Positions 23,230-35,349 of a stretch of 64,000 nt of DNA are shown here, in pieces (the first letter of the stretch is position 1; every line of letters begins with the position of its first letter). The position numbers were made by a program, and so were the translations under genes. The notes under the pieces are model-generated. The model was not told the DNA's origin. It searched no databases and saw nothing but the letters and a program-made list of their open reading frames with translations. This DNA is from Vanessa cardui (Eukaryota > Arthropoda > Insecta > Lepidoptera > Nymphalidae), in NCBI RefSeq assembly GCF_905220365.1, contig NC_061135.1:2683501-2747500 (forward strand), written 5' to 3'.

Positions 23230-23740
23230 GTGGTAGTGAACACTTATTATTAGCTTACTTTTACGAAATAAAAAACAAACACACACATATAGATTTAACT
23301 ATAATGATACAACGAAACGATATCAAATACAAAAGGCTAAAAAGATAGATAAAAAGAAATCTCATCCGACACATGACAGACGGCCTCCTTAAAACTAAAA
23401 TAAATTGTACATCACAATACATTTCAGCTATAAACATTTGAGGATAAAAGAACTATTATTGTTAACAACTTAAGCGAAATAAAAGGTTCTTATCACAAAC
23501 ATTTCCTTAACGACTGTGGTACCGTTCCGGTCTTAAGTGTAAGTGTGTTCTAGTCACTACAGATACAAAAGATATAACTTAGGCCGCTATTTTGTAAGCA
23601 TGATACTTCCAACTTTGCTAATGTTTGTTGTTACTTATAAATCTTACGTAAACTGCTGAATACATTTTTCTTGCAATGAATAAAGAAAAGAAAAGGTTTA
23701 TTAATTTTAAATTAAGAATTATCTGAAAATAAGATAATAA
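23230..23740. other. AT-rich DNA, nothing recognised
   Basis: No exon or repeat family identified. Confidence 0.45.
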
Positions 23741-23744
23741 TAAA

Positions 23745-23970
23745 GATGAGACAATATCACATACATTACTCTGACCCCAATGTAAGCAGCTAAAGCACTT
23801 GTGTTATGGAAAATCAGAAGTAACGACGGTACCACAAACACCCAGACCCAAGACAACATAGAAAACTTATGATAATCGACATTGACTCGGCCGAGAATCA
23901 AACCCGGGACCTCGGAGTGGCGTACCCATGAAAACCGGTGTACACACCACTCGACCACGGAGGTCGTCAA
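23745..23970 (-). mobile_element. SINE-B, well preserved
   Basis: It runs from acatacattactctgacccc at the tail side to gaccacggaggtcgtc at the head. Box B is present as aatcaaacccggga. Its open frame is not a gene. Confidence 0.85.
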
Positions 23971-24099
23971 AAGATATAAAAACTTTTTTTATTTATGATG
24001 TCGTCATAACCTATTTAGGGCATGGTGGTTAATCTCGAGGATGTAATAAAGAAGCACTCTCTATTTCTTAACTCTTTACTTCCTTATCTGAGAGAGAGT

Positions 24100-24272
24100 C
24101 AAATCCGACATGATCGGAAGGAGTTTTAGCGAAGGACCAACGACTTTACGTGTTTTGTGAGGTACAAAACTATAATCACTGCTAACTTCCAGACTGGAAT
24201 TATGAATCAGGATATTTTATCGTCGATAATTCGATCCTACCAGAGATGACAGCAGACGATGGGCTACCATAA
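24100..24272 (-). mobile_element. SINE-C fragment
   Basis: Minus-strand landmarks, as seen on the plus strand, are gtcaaatccgacatgatcgg, accaacgactttacgtg and cttccagactgg. These match the middle of SINE-C (compare 63375-63562). It ends just before the coding exon on the same strand. Confidence 0.55.
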
Positions 24273-24284
24273 AGTATCACTCAC

Positions 24285-24386
24285 CTTGCTGAGCACATCA
24301 AACTTTTTAGGTGGCTTCACAGTCCAATTAACCACGTATGTGAAGAACGCCAGAAATATCGACCAACTATTTAAAATGCTTTTCAT
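24285..24386 (-). CDS. Signal-peptide exon of an unrecognised gene
   Basis: The exon reads ATG plus 33 further codons and ends in phase 0 at the strong donor AAG|GTGAGT (donor bases 24279-24284). A gtttacag acceptor lies directly before the ATG, so a non-coding exon may lie upstream (higher coordinates). The product starts MKSILNSWSIFLAFF, then TYVVNW, then VKPPKKFDVLSK. This is a short polar start, a hydrophobic core of about 14 residues and a basic, proline-rich mature start, as in a secreted or type I membrane protein. It is isolated among repeats, and no following exon could be recognised at lower coordinates. The gene is therefore either split by long introns or extends out of the window. 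The family is not recognised. Chance is possible, but perfect donor, acceptor, frame and hydrophobic core together argue against it. Confidence 0.55.
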
Positions 24387-24387
24387 C

Positions 24388-24660
24388 TGTAAACGCAAAC
24401 TTTGGCTTTTTTTGTAGATTAACTAATATGCTCTTTATTTTTTACACTTTTTGTAAGTGTAACTTTTATTTCTTTCTTTCTTTATAATGTTCAATAGCTT
24501 AGCTCTAACTAGAAACACGCAAGGGTTTCAATATTCCGGTTACTGCCCGAGAAGTGTCAAGTGCGCCAATCAGCCGGTGAATCATTGATACCATCGTGCG
24601 GCGTGAGAGAACGCTAGCGTTCTAATGATGACACATTTGCAAAACATATATCATTGTATC
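24388..24660 (-). promoter_or_regulatory. Possible 5' region of the minus-strand gene
   Basis: Upstream of the signal-peptide exon, the stretch 24520-24620 is GC-richer and non-repetitive. It carries a minus-strand CCAAT-type word (gctgattggcgc). It could hold a 5' untranslated exon or promoter. No TATA box or initiator could be fixed. Confidence 0.25.
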
Positions 24661-24756
24661 TATTATTTCAAACAGACTTCGTTCTAAGTAACTATACCAG
24701 CTAGGTGGGGTGAAATTGTCATGTTAAACCACCTTATGCTCTCCTAAGCTACCTTT

Positions 24757-25055
24757 TTTTTTGATATAGCTTGGCGGACGAGCACATGGGCCACCTGATG
24801 GTAAGTGGTCACCATCACCCATTGACAATGACGCTGTAAGAAACATTAACTAATCTTTACATCGTCAATGCGCCACCAACCTTGGGAACTAAGATGTTAT
24901 GTCCCTTGTGCCTGTAGTTACACTGGCTCACTCACCCTTCAAACCGGAACACAACAATAATGAGTATTGTTATTTGGAGGTAGAATAACTAGTGAGTGGG
25001 TGGTACCTACCCAGACGGGCTTGCACTGAGCCCTACCACCAAGTGAAGTACCTTT
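24757..25055 (-). repeat. Repeat-D, near full length
   Basis: The poly-T start is followed by gcggacgagcacatgggcc, ccaccaaccttgggaactaa, gctcactcacccttcaaacc and taccacc. This is a well-preserved reverse copy. Confidence 0.85.
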
Positions 25056-26195
25056 TGTTCTCTTTTTATTATCTACTTCTATATTAAAAATTTTATATTT
25101 TCTTATTTATTTATTCTTGAACGTTTTCAATTTATTTTAATATTTCTCTTTTTATTCCATTGTGTTTATTTCATACCCAATATAGCGAAAGCATCTTCGT
25201 TCCAACCAGGTGACCCGACACCTCTAGGTATTTTTTGAATATATTTATCATCCCTTGAAGATGACAATGAAAGGGACAGTTTATTTCCTTTCTATTTACC
25301 GAAGAATAGATTGACCGAAATGTATCGGTGTATTAAATTGGAAGAGTTTTTTTATAAAAGGAAACAATTTCGTTATTATTATTACGTTTTGGAATTCGAT
25401 GGGTCATGTTTTATTTACCTCGTAGCTCGCTTATGTATTTAGAAGCGGATTACAAAAGGTGTATGTATACTTTACGTGGTATCCTTTAACAAGCTCTTTT
25501 GAATCGTCATTTTCAGTTCTTTAAAATGTTCGACACTTCATGACCTACCACTACCATCAAAGAGCCGTCAACTACTATTCGTTGATTATTATTTCACATA
25601 TGTCATAAGTTCGACGTTTAAGACTTACCATCACCAACAAAAAGCCAGCAACAACTCTTAACTATTCTTTGATTTCCACATGTGTCATAATTATATTTTT
25701 ATACTTTTTATCTTTTGTTTATCTATGTTGAGATGTATGTGAGTAAGTCCGATTCGGACGTTTTTTGAATATCTAAGTTCAAATTATACGGTTATAACGA
25801 AGTTTTAAAAAATATAACGTAATTTGAAGTAACAACTTTAAGTCATCTGATATCCATTTTTTTAATTTAATATAATTCTATACCAATTTACGTTTTCGAT
25901 AATAATATAAAATAAATATTTTACTTTTAAACGCAAAAAGCCTAATATAAATTTAACGTTAATGTTTTACATTTTATAGCGCTTTGAAGTAACCAATAAG
26001 GCTGTATTTTAGATATCGTACTTGATTAGAAGCTTAAGTGTAATCCTCACTGTTGATCATCTTTAATGGGAAGCTGCACACCATATGCGGTTAGAAGGCT
26101 TATACAATTAAATGATATTGATATTTCTCCATAGGTATGGTAAATAGCTTTTAGAGCTATATACATGCTCTATATATAATATATTACTTGTTGTT
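25056..26195. other. AT-rich DNA, nearly featureless
   Basis: A 25-bp LINE-J scrap (about 25490-25515, cttttgaatcgtcatttt) is the only recognisable element. Confidence 0.45.
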
Positions 26196-26198
26196 GTA

Positions 26199-26372
26199 CA
26201 GCGTAGTGGAATATTTTCCAAACCCTCTCCTTAATGCAGAGGAGGCTTTATCCCAGCAGTGGGAAATTTACAGGCTGTTCCTTTACTACTACTTACTAAC
26301 GATGTTTGTGGGACGTGGTGACCACTTACCATCAGATGAATCTTTGCCATTCCACCTTCCTATGACATAAAA
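26199..26372 (+). mobile_element. SINE-A1 tail half joined to Repeat-D end
   Basis: 26199-26292 is the last third of SINE-A1 (agcgtagtggaatattttcc, ccctctccttaatg, acaggctgtt). 26305-26372 matches the end of Repeat-D (ggtgaccacttaccatcaga) plus its A-rich end. Confidence 0.6.
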
Positions 26373-26724
26373 ATATACAAGTATATTTTACTGAAATAAT
26401 TAGATAGAGAATCACTATTCCGATCCTTCAAATAATATTTTGTCGGATTATTTTTAACGTCTGAGTTCGTGACTATTCGGAATAAATGCTAACAGTGACC
26501 TCAGAGCATATTTAAAAGTTCAATCAATTGAAAATAGTATTGATATTTGCGATAAAAATAAAATGTATACTAAGTTTTTTTTAGTATTGTTTTGTTAACC
26601 ACAGATATGAAGGTAAATTTATAATACCCAGTTTATGACTCCGCATAGTCTCTGGGATTCAATATCACCGAGTAATTTTGAATCTAACACTAAAAAATTA
26701 AACATAAAGTATCTTATTCTATAC

Positions 26725-26998
26725 AAGACTATATATTATATTAAAGTATGACCAAAATCGTGGAGTTAATATCTGTTGACTTCCAAGCAGGATATATTAA
26801 TTTAAATAATTGTATTAAGTAACATGACTTTGTATTTTTTAAATGTTGAAAAAGAGTTACTTCAGAGTTTCTTGCCGGTTTTTCTCGGTAGAATCTACTT
26901 TCGGAACCGGTGGTAGCTTCATTTAATTGTAAAATCACGATTCAAAAGTGCTTGTAAAAGCCTACTTGAATAAAGTTTTTTTAGATTTTGATTTTTTC
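26725..26998 (+). mobile_element. LINE-J 3' fragment
   Basis: This copy reads on the plus strand: tggagttaatatctgttgac, tttcttgccggtttttctcgg and cttgaataaagtttt, with a polyadenylation-like AATAAA and a gattttgattttt tail. Confidence 0.8.
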
Positions 26999-27044
26999 TG
27001 TGGTGTTAGTATTAGTTAATATAAGTTGAATTATATATTTCTCA

Positions 27045-27325
27045 TGCTCGTTGGTCTAGCAGCTTAAGGCTACAGATTTCGAGGGTCTTGGTTTCAATCC
27101 TAGGATGAGTTTGGATTATCTGGCGAAAGAATGTACGTCACAACCCGGAGTCTAGAAGTTGCAAGTATGTACACACCCTTACTTCGAAAAGCACTCAATG
27201 CCAGAACTCTTTCTTTGACATAGAGTGCATATTTGCTTGCACACACACTTGTCTACTATAGTAAGGTCCTACACAGCGGGCTTAACTCTCTTTGGATTTG
27301 AGATTGATGCGTTTTTAAAGAGGTC
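27045..27325 (+). mobile_element. SINE-C copy
   Basis: The tRNA-like head reads gctcgttggtctagcagctt and the box B-like part ggtttcaatcctagg. The body includes cccggagtctagaagttgc, acacttgtctactatag and cagcgggcttaactctc. It is diverged but in order. Confidence 0.55.
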
Positions 27326-27399
27326 TGTACGATGCAATCTTTGTTAGTTGTCGAAAAGTAACTAAAATTAATAATAGGGAGATTAAATATGTATGTATA

Positions 27400-27545
27400 A
27401 TAAGTTCATTAGTTTCCTATGTTGTGTTGGGTCTGGGTGTTTCTGTTACCGTCGTTACTTCTGATTTTTAATAAAACAAGTGTGTTAGCTATTTACATTG
27501 GGATCAGATCAATGTATGTGATGTTGTACAATGTTATTTAAAAAT
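27400..27545 (+). mobile_element. SINE-B tail part, headless
   Basis: It begins inside the body (aagttcattagtttcctatg) and follows it to acattgggatcagatcaatg and gatgttgtac. The tRNA head is absent. It lies just after SINE-C. Confidence 0.7.
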
Positions 27546-27549
27546 ATAT

Positions 27550-28368
27550 ATGTTATTATTATTATGTTATTTATGAAAAATCTCTCACAATATATAATTT
27601 AGATCACCCTCTATTTATGTCTAGTGTACTTCGTAAATATTGAAATTTTTTTTTTATTAATAATTCTCGAACATTTCTACAAAATATAGAATGGTATAAA
27701 ATTATGATTAAAATAGTTAATTATACAAAAACTGTCATAATACTGGGCAAGACCATTACAAACCCCGGTATCGCTTATCAGAGATTTATATCTATCGGTA
27801 AATGTATTAGGGTTGCCCATTTCATTGCTTCTAAAAGCTTCACGTAATGCCAGATATCCAGTTGCCTTCCTAATATATATCACGGATGGTTGTTAAGAGA
27901 TTTAAATTACATGTTTTAATAAGGCTCGATGGTTTAGGAAAAGAAAACAATTATCAGGTGGACATATACAACGGCTTCATGACGTGCTTGTCAAGGCACG
28001 CGACAGTCTAAAGTGCCAACTGTCAAACTTGCAGCTAATCAGAAAGTTATTAGATAAACACAATTACGTATTTAACATTCCAGGGCATGGCAACACTTTT
28101 TGGTCAAACGGCTGTCCCTGAGAACTAAAAACTATTTAAATCATTCTAGATTGGCGCACAATATCGAATCCAATATGTCGTGAACAAATACAAATAGATA
28201 CATTTTCTTCAACCATTTAATTTTATCGATAAAGCATTTTTATCCAATTTTCGCCAACCAGGAGAACTTTGCGGATCCCCTAGGCACTTGCCAGCACTAT
28301 TTGATAATCTGCCTCTACTTACCCACGTGAAACATTAAGCTAGAACACAGTAATACCATTTTTATTTA
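27550..28368. other. AT-rich DNA, nothing recognised
   Basis: A 68-codon minus frame around 27740-27890 has slightly higher GC (includes YLALREAFRSNEMG). It has no recognised domain and no convincing splice sites, so it is not called a gene. Confidence 0.35.
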
Positions 28369-28369
28369 T

Positions 28370-28640
28370 ATACACTTTATTGCACGCAAATATAGACAAA
28401 AATAATAGGAGTAAAACAAAAACAAGGAAAAGAAAAATGTACAATAGGCGGCCTTATCGCTAAAACAGCGATCTCTTCCAGGCAATCTTTGGTAGAGGAG
28501 AGAGACAGGATGGTAGGGGCGTACAGATTATTTATTACCATCATCATCATCAGTCTGAGTTTGTCCACTGCTGGACATAGGCCTCTCCAAGTGCACGCCA
28601 CTGTGGTCTTTCTCCTACTCGCATCCAGCTCCTACCTGAA
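28370..28640 (-). mobile_element. LINE 3' fragment plus RTE 3' end
   Basis: 28370-28530 (ctttattgcacgcaaatat, aggcggccttatcgctaaaa, cgatctcttccaggcaat) is the reverse of a LINE 3' end common in Lepidoptera. 28533-28640 is the reverse of the RTE ORF end: the (ATC)n edge, then ccactgctggacataggcctc and gtgcacgccactgtggtc. It matches the plus-strand copy at 42440-42634. Confidence 0.65.
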
Positions 28641-29224
28641 TACAGGAATATTAAATTTAATAATGTTTGATAATATAGGTTGTATTCGAAACTGGTTGAT
28701 AGATAACAGAAAGATCGACGTATATGTTATATCGATTGAATTCTATTGTTATGACAGGAATAATAAAAATAAAACTGAATTTAGTAACGATACACCTTAG
28801 TGATTTCGAAGAAAGTATTGCGTTCAGTCGTTTGCGCCTAATGGACGACCTAATAGCGGCGATACGTGATACAAATGGATAAAAGTCTTATTTTTCATGA
28901 AATAATAAGATAAAATTCTTTTGAATATTCTTTCGTAATACTTTGTTATGTTAATTCGATAGCTCAGGTTTATCCTACTTTGGGAATTGGAACGAAGCGA
29001 TCAAATTTCAGCATCCGATGAAGGTACTTATATGTGTTTTCAAAGAAATTCATTTTACTGTTCAATGGAATATAAAAAAAAATATTAAAAAAAATAAAAG
29101 TCCAAGAGTTTTAACAGAATATTTAAAATTATTTTCAAAATGAAACTCTACGGTTTTTACTCTATTAGACGAATAGTTGATTTAAAATCTTTGAAAATGG
29201 TTTTAAAAATAAAATAAAATAAAA

Positions 29225-29420
29225 AATAAATAAAATAAAAATAAATTTATTGACATGAAAAGTTAACATAGTCGCAAAACATCCAGTAGTCCCGCACTAG
29301 GCAAGCCTGTGTTGCGGGTACCAGCTACCGGTTACAATTTCAAGTTATTAACAGGAGCTCGGACTATATTCTACGATCCCATATCTAATTATATAATAAT
29401 ACATCATATATATAAGAAAT
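29225..29420 (-). repeat. LINE 3' fragment with A/T-rich tail
   Basis: A run of aaataaaat units is followed by aatttattgacatgaaaag and cccgcactaggcaagcctgt, a segment often seen at lepidopteran LINE 3' ends. The family is not named. Confidence 0.4.
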
Positions 29421-29744
29421 AGAAAAATATGTAATACCCAAAAAATGAAAACAATAATAGAAACAAAAATAAATATTATATCCGTATTATAATCCGTATA
29501 CCTAAAAGAGAGCCCATAAAGAATAATGTGCAAGCGTTACTGTACCAAGAATGGAGCTTAAATATACTCTTAGTTTATAAACTAGTTTATAGGTGCCAAA
29601 AAATGTTCAACCTCGTCGTATGTCATCGAATTTAACCATTCAAATACTTTTTGTTTTGCTTCGCGAATATTCAATTTTTTGATATCACATACACTGTTAA
29701 AAACTAAAGCATGTGTCCAATTTCAATGAAATTCTACCATATCT

Positions 29745-30048
29745 TTCTTAGGGGTAGGTCTTTGTGCAAGCCCACCTGAATAGGTTACCTAATATTATAC
29801 CGTAAAACAGTAGTTAGTATTGTTATTTTCTAGTCGAAGGACGAGTCAGCCAGTGTAACTACAGCAACTATTCGGAAAGTAGATTCTACCGAGAAGAACC
29901 GGCAAGAAACTCAGTAGTTACTCTTTTTTAACATTTAAAAAATACAAAGTTAAGTTAGTTAAATATAATTATTTAAATCATCATAGAATAAGTTAAATCC
30001 TTCTCTTCAAAGGGAGATGAGGCTTTAGAAGAGATTCGGGATGTTAAT
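29745..30048. repeat. Mosaic of three repeat fragments
   Basis: 29745-29866 is Repeat-D (plus). 29867-29985 is LINE-J (reverse; ggaaagtagattctaccgag). 29990-30048 is a SINE-A2 tail scrap (atccttctcttcaaaggga). They abut with no spacer. Confidence 0.6.
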
Positions 30049-30049
30049 A

Positions 30050-32515
30050 GTCTATTATTTTTACTTTTATTTAAAAACTATAATTGTTAACATATGTATA
30101 CGTTCTTATCAAAATTATAATTTGTGCGAAATTAAATAAACATGCTGCTCTCACAATTACACAGTTTCACCCTGACTTCGAAGTGGATTAAATAATTAAT
30201 TTTAAACACGTAATTACTTAGGAGTTAAGTATTTTGTATTCCAAATTACAGCAATATACAATCCCTGATCCAAATGCTTCTTAGATGGTCTGAAACGAGC
30301 GTCTCGCGTGATTACGAAGACTGCAATTTTGTTTAAATCTTTCTACGCTCTCAGCTGAGAAAAGTTACGCCGGTTAATGTTCTATCTTTTGAAATATTTT
30401 TACTATAATCGTCTCGAATAACATTTTGAAATATAATTTAAAATCATAACATCGAATTCGACTTGCAGCTTAAAGCAAAAGCTTTTATTTTTTAAATACT
30501 CATAATTATTTTTTATACAAGTATCAGATTCAGTCATTATATCATCAGATAAAATAACTGTAATATCTGTAATTTATTTTAGTTCTTGGAACGCTTGTAG
30601 CACATATTCCACCATTTTATCAGTAATATTTTAATGTACATACATTTTAAATATAAAAAATATTTTCACTTATTTACCGCGCTCAAATATGTTTTAATAT
30701 ATTATAGCAATATAATAAAATTAAACTGATCACTATTGTTTCAAATATATGTAACTAATCATGACTAATTTACTGCCTTACGCATATTAAACAAAATATT
30801 ATATTTATTTATTACTACTTTACTTAAGGTCTACAAATATCAACTCCACGCTTTTCAGAATCCATAACGTTATTTTAAACAATATACTTACGTTTTAATG
30901 AATTACATATATGCATGTCATTGATGATAACAAAATTACTCACAATAGATACCCAGTCTCAGTGGTCATCTTTAGAAGACTATGACTATGAGTGAACTAT
31001 GCAATTGATATAACGAAATTATTACAAATTCCAAATCTGCTTATAATTTATCAACCAAACTCAATATTCTACAAATAAAAAATGAACTTTATTATGAATC
31101 ACATTAGTTCAATTTGAGATAAAAAAGAAATACCATTACATTTCCTTTTGCTTCTCTTCCACGCCGTTTATATCAGAACTGGAACTGATTCTTGGACCTC
31201 GAACTTACATGCTGATCAATACACCAACAAAGCAATCGATAAATCAGATGACAGATTAAAAAAGCAATATAATATATTTAGTTACAGACAAGCAATAAAA
31301 CGTATTTAAATCTTAATAATGGTTGCGAATCATAATCAACGAATTTCACAAAAGCCTCTTGATGAATTTTGCCTTATCTAAATAACGTATTATACCATTC
31401 AAGATCATAGCTTAGAGAGTCACACAATTGACATTTAGAGTTTGGAGGATACACGAATTTATTTTCGATTCAACCTTTGTATTTTTCTGAACCATTATGT
31501 TTGCTCCTTGCTCCATTGTCTGTACGCGTTTAATTAAATTTGTAAACATTGTAACCGTGAAGACATAGTATCTATTATATTTTCATGTTATTTTTTTGTA
31601 AAAATTTTTTGGTAACATCATTCGAATATCCAAAAAAACTAACGTTGCTGATTTTAATAATAAAACGACTATAAGTTGTGAGCTCTACTGAAGCCCCTAT
31701 ACTCGTCAGTCATTTTATATTCGGTTCTCGAAAAAGCCAGTGAAATTACAGGCACAAAGAAGATAACATACTAGCAAAATTATATTTTTTCTGCGTACGG
31801 GCAGTATATGGAAAGGTTATTATTATTTAAATCGTCTATATGGAAAATATCAACATAGTATCAGATCATCTATGCATCCGTTCTATTTGAAATGTAGAAC
31901 TGAAATTATGTATCTTAAGAACACTTCAACTTCGATTATTTAAGTCCATACTAAGTTTTGTGTCAGACACAAAGATGATCTCCGTTAAATCTATTGAGCT
32001 CAAACCAAAGTCACATACAATCATTCACTTATATAACATTTTTATATGATACAGTATTAAATAACTTATCGTACCGTAAATAAAACCAAGTTCAAACAAC
32101 CAACACACTTATAATGTCAATAATCTAGACAAACCTTATATAGTCTCAATATTAATATCAAGTCGATATAATAATCTAAATAAGCACACGCCTGAAGGTT
32201 CGCGTCGAGGACCACAGAAAAATACATTATTATTTTCTCCAACTACTAATGAATTCTTGATTACTTATATAATATTAATACATTGATTTGGGAATATCCC
32301 TTTATCCGACCTTAATTATAATTCTCCCGGGCTTGGAGGTCAACGTTGAACTGTCAAAGGGAGTCCTATAATTGATATCATTTGATTTGATTGCAAACAA
32401 ATTAAATAGATCATTTTAATAATGATTAATACGTCCTCGAGCTTGATTGCGGTCTCAAGACACCGCAGGAGATAAGAGCATGCATTCGCATCTTCCACCG
32501 TTATTTAATATAATG
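30050..32515. other. Long AT-rich stretch, nothing recognised
   Basis: A Repeat-D scrap (about 31730-31790, gccagtgaaattacaggcac) is the only identifiable piece. No splice-bounded open frame of interest was found. Confidence 0.4.
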
Positions 32516-32530
32516 AAATAAATAAACATA

Positions 32531-32827
32531 GTCGAGATGGCCCAGTGGTTAGAACGCGTGCATCTTAACCGATGATTGCGGGTTCGAACCCAGGCAAGCA
32601 TCGCTGATTCATGTGCTTAATTTGTCTTTATAATTCATCTCGTGCTCAGCGGTGAAGGAAAACATCATGAGGAAACCTGCATGTGACAAATTTCATAGAA
32701 ATTCTGCCGCATTTGTATTCCACCAACCTGCATTGGAACAGCGTGGTGGAATATGTTCCAAACCTTCTCCTCAAAGGGAGAGGAGGCCTTTAGCCCAGCA
32801 GTGGGAATTTACAGGCTGTTGTTGTTG
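32531..32827 (+). mobile_element. SINE-A2, full length with target-site duplication
   Basis: The head gagatggcccagtggttagaac has clean boxes A and B (gggttcgaacccagg). The body carries the A2 marks and it ends acaggctgttgttgttg. The flanks repeat aaataaacata exactly (32520-32530 and 32828-32838). This is the best-preserved copy and marks the true ends of the element. Confidence 0.9.
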
Positions 32828-32847
32828 AAATAAACATAAATATTGAT

Positions 32848-33052
32848 CAACATCACATACATTATTCTGATCCCAATGTAAGTAGCTAAAGCACTTGTGT
32901 TATTGAAAATCAGAGGTAACGACGGTACCACAAATACACAGACCCAAGACAACATAGAAAACTAATGAACTTTTTCTGCGTCGACTCGGCTGGCAATCGA
33001 ACCCTGAACCCTTGAAAACCGGTGTACACAGTCGGCCATGGAGGTTATCAAT
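32848..33052 (-). mobile_element. SINE-B copy
   Basis: It follows the family from acatcacatacattattctg to ggccatggaggtta. A short deletion lies around box B. Confidence 0.8.
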
Positions 33053-33054
33053 TG

Positions 33055-35045
33055 TATTATAATGTAGAATACAAAAACGAGTGTTCGGATTGAATTGAGT
33101 ATAGACTGCACAAGTGAAATCGAATGACAAACACGAGTCGATTGAAAAGTGCTTACCGAGATACGGGAATGTAAATACTAGGAACATCCAAAATGCTACT
33201 GAGATTTTTTAAAGTAAAGCTGCAACTTTTTTATTGATACGTCGTCAATTGTCATTAACATTGCCAGTGTACAAAATTCGTATGATCGTTTCGAGAAAAA
33301 ATTTAATTCATTTGGTAGTACAGCGGGCATTGCGTGGAGGACATTTTTTTAATTATTCTTATTTTCATTTTTTGCACATAGACAATATATAGCAGTGCAA
33401 ACAAAAAAGTAATGCTATTGCTCGCGAAAAAAAATCAAACTAGATATGTTTAATTCTTAGTTTAATGGCTTTCAGTTGTGCCGGCAGGGCACAGATTATT
33501 TCGCCAATAGATGGAGATCCGTAGGATGGAGAAGACACGGACAAGATTGATCGGTACGGTTGAGACACTAAACTCAATTGAATTTTAAAGCCAAGAATAG
33601 TAGTATTAATTTCCTTGTTAATTTTTAACCTAGAACAACACAAACATTAAGAGTTAATAATAGGATAATTAAAAATAGTTGTTAGTATTCTAAACTATAT
33701 GTGTAATAAAATATGAAATTAAATTGGACTACTCACATCAACCTATATATAGTGTGCCAGTATTTTTAACATTTATTGAGAACCTTGTAATCCGTCTATC
33801 ATCATTTTTATTCGATTTTCAAATCGACATCTTCAAATTGTCTTCATTACTTTAAATATCCGTTCATTCCATATTTCATTTTAACAAATGTCGAATTCAT
33901 CACAATCGGTGCTTTAAATGAATCTGAGCTTTTTCTGAAAAAATATCGTATTACAAATCACATTTTTATTACGATGAAATGAAAAAATATATATATTAAA
34001 AGGCATGACACCTCATTTCGACTATATCGGTGACTAGAGATCTCTTTTCGTATAAAGAATTAGAATTATGATTTGGTCGGGTATAAAAGCTCACATAACA
34101 ACTGCCTCTGAGATGATTTCACAATAATAATTTGGGCAATAAAGTTTGATTTCTTACACATTATTATTATTATTTTTACTTGGTTTTCGAATGTAATATG
34201 GTTGTTGAAAATGAAAAACATAAATGTTTCAGTGAACACAGCGCTGAAAAAAATGTACTGTTTGAATTGATGAACAGAATATTTAAAAAACTTTATTAAA
34301 ATTATCATTATTGAGTAAACCTACAATCATAAATGTCAAGTAAATTTATTTTCATAACAATCATTAATATTATGCTCTTTTAAAATTAATCATTCAATTA
34401 ATCACAAATAAAAAACAAAATATTAACGCGAAAGATAGGGAATATTACGAAATAAATTATAATAACATTTAAATAAAATAATAATTTTTAATTTACATAA
34501 ATATTGTATATTTTTTTAATATATAGTTATCGGTTTGAAAATAAAACAATTTTGAAATATCAATCCGTTGATAAACGAAACTAAGTTATAAAAAATAATG
34601 GCATATAATTCATCTCGATATATCCGAAAGCTACTGGGCAAAAGTACGGACGATGTAATCTTATATCCTGAAACAAGATAAGAAATATGAAATTATTAGG
34701 AAACAAAAGAAGACAAAATACTATGTTTCAAATATTTATCAAAATATACACGAGAACGTATATCCATATTACAAGCAAACTCCTGAACTATGCTCTACTA
34801 GACACATCTATATATAGCCTTAGATCAGATACGTCTGTTCATTAATTAGGTATTAAATAAACAGCACCCGTGTATTAACTTTGACCTTGGAAACTCATTG
34901 CCGACTAACCTTGGAAACAAGTTAGCATTCTATTAAGAACTTCTAACATTTGCCAACTCAGCTCAGACGCTTGCAATTTATCTGAAAACTTCAACCTACT
35001 TATTACTTTTTGTAAATTTTTGATGTTTCAATATATTTGATAATG
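33055..35045. other. AT-rich DNA, nothing recognised
   Basis: A GC-richer patch at 33470-33560 (gtgccggcagggcacagat, ttcgccaatagatggagat) is unassigned. A 67-codon minus frame covers it without splice sites or a domain. Confidence 0.4.
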
Positions 35046-35047
35046 AC

Positions 35048-35345
35048 GCTAACCTGAGATGGCCTAGTGGTTAGAACGCGTGCATCTTAACCGATTATTA
35101 CGGGTTCAAACCCAGGCAAGCACCACTATATACATATATGCTTAATTTGTATTTATAATTCATCTCGTGCTCGGCGGTGAAGGAAAACATCGCGAGGAAA
35201 CCTGCATGTGTCTAATTTCATCTAAATTCTACCACATGTGCATTCCACCAACCCGCATTGGAACAGCGTGGTGGAATATGTTTCAAACCCTCTCCTTAAT
35301 GGAAGAGGAGGCCTTAACCCAGCAGTGGGAAATTTACAGGTTGTT
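35048..35345 (+). mobile_element. SINE-A1, near full length
   Basis: The head is gagatggcctagtggttagaac and box B is gggttcaaacccagg. The A1 marks ccactatatacatat, ctaatttcat and ccctctccttaatgg are all present. The tail is short. Confidence 0.9.
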
Positions 35346-35349
35346 ATAA

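Noticed and set aside
32536..32600. tRNA gene suggested by box A/box B promoter motifs
   Set aside because: The motif pair is the head of SINE-A and recurs across the window with the SINE body attached. No cloverleaf with a proper acceptor stem was found.
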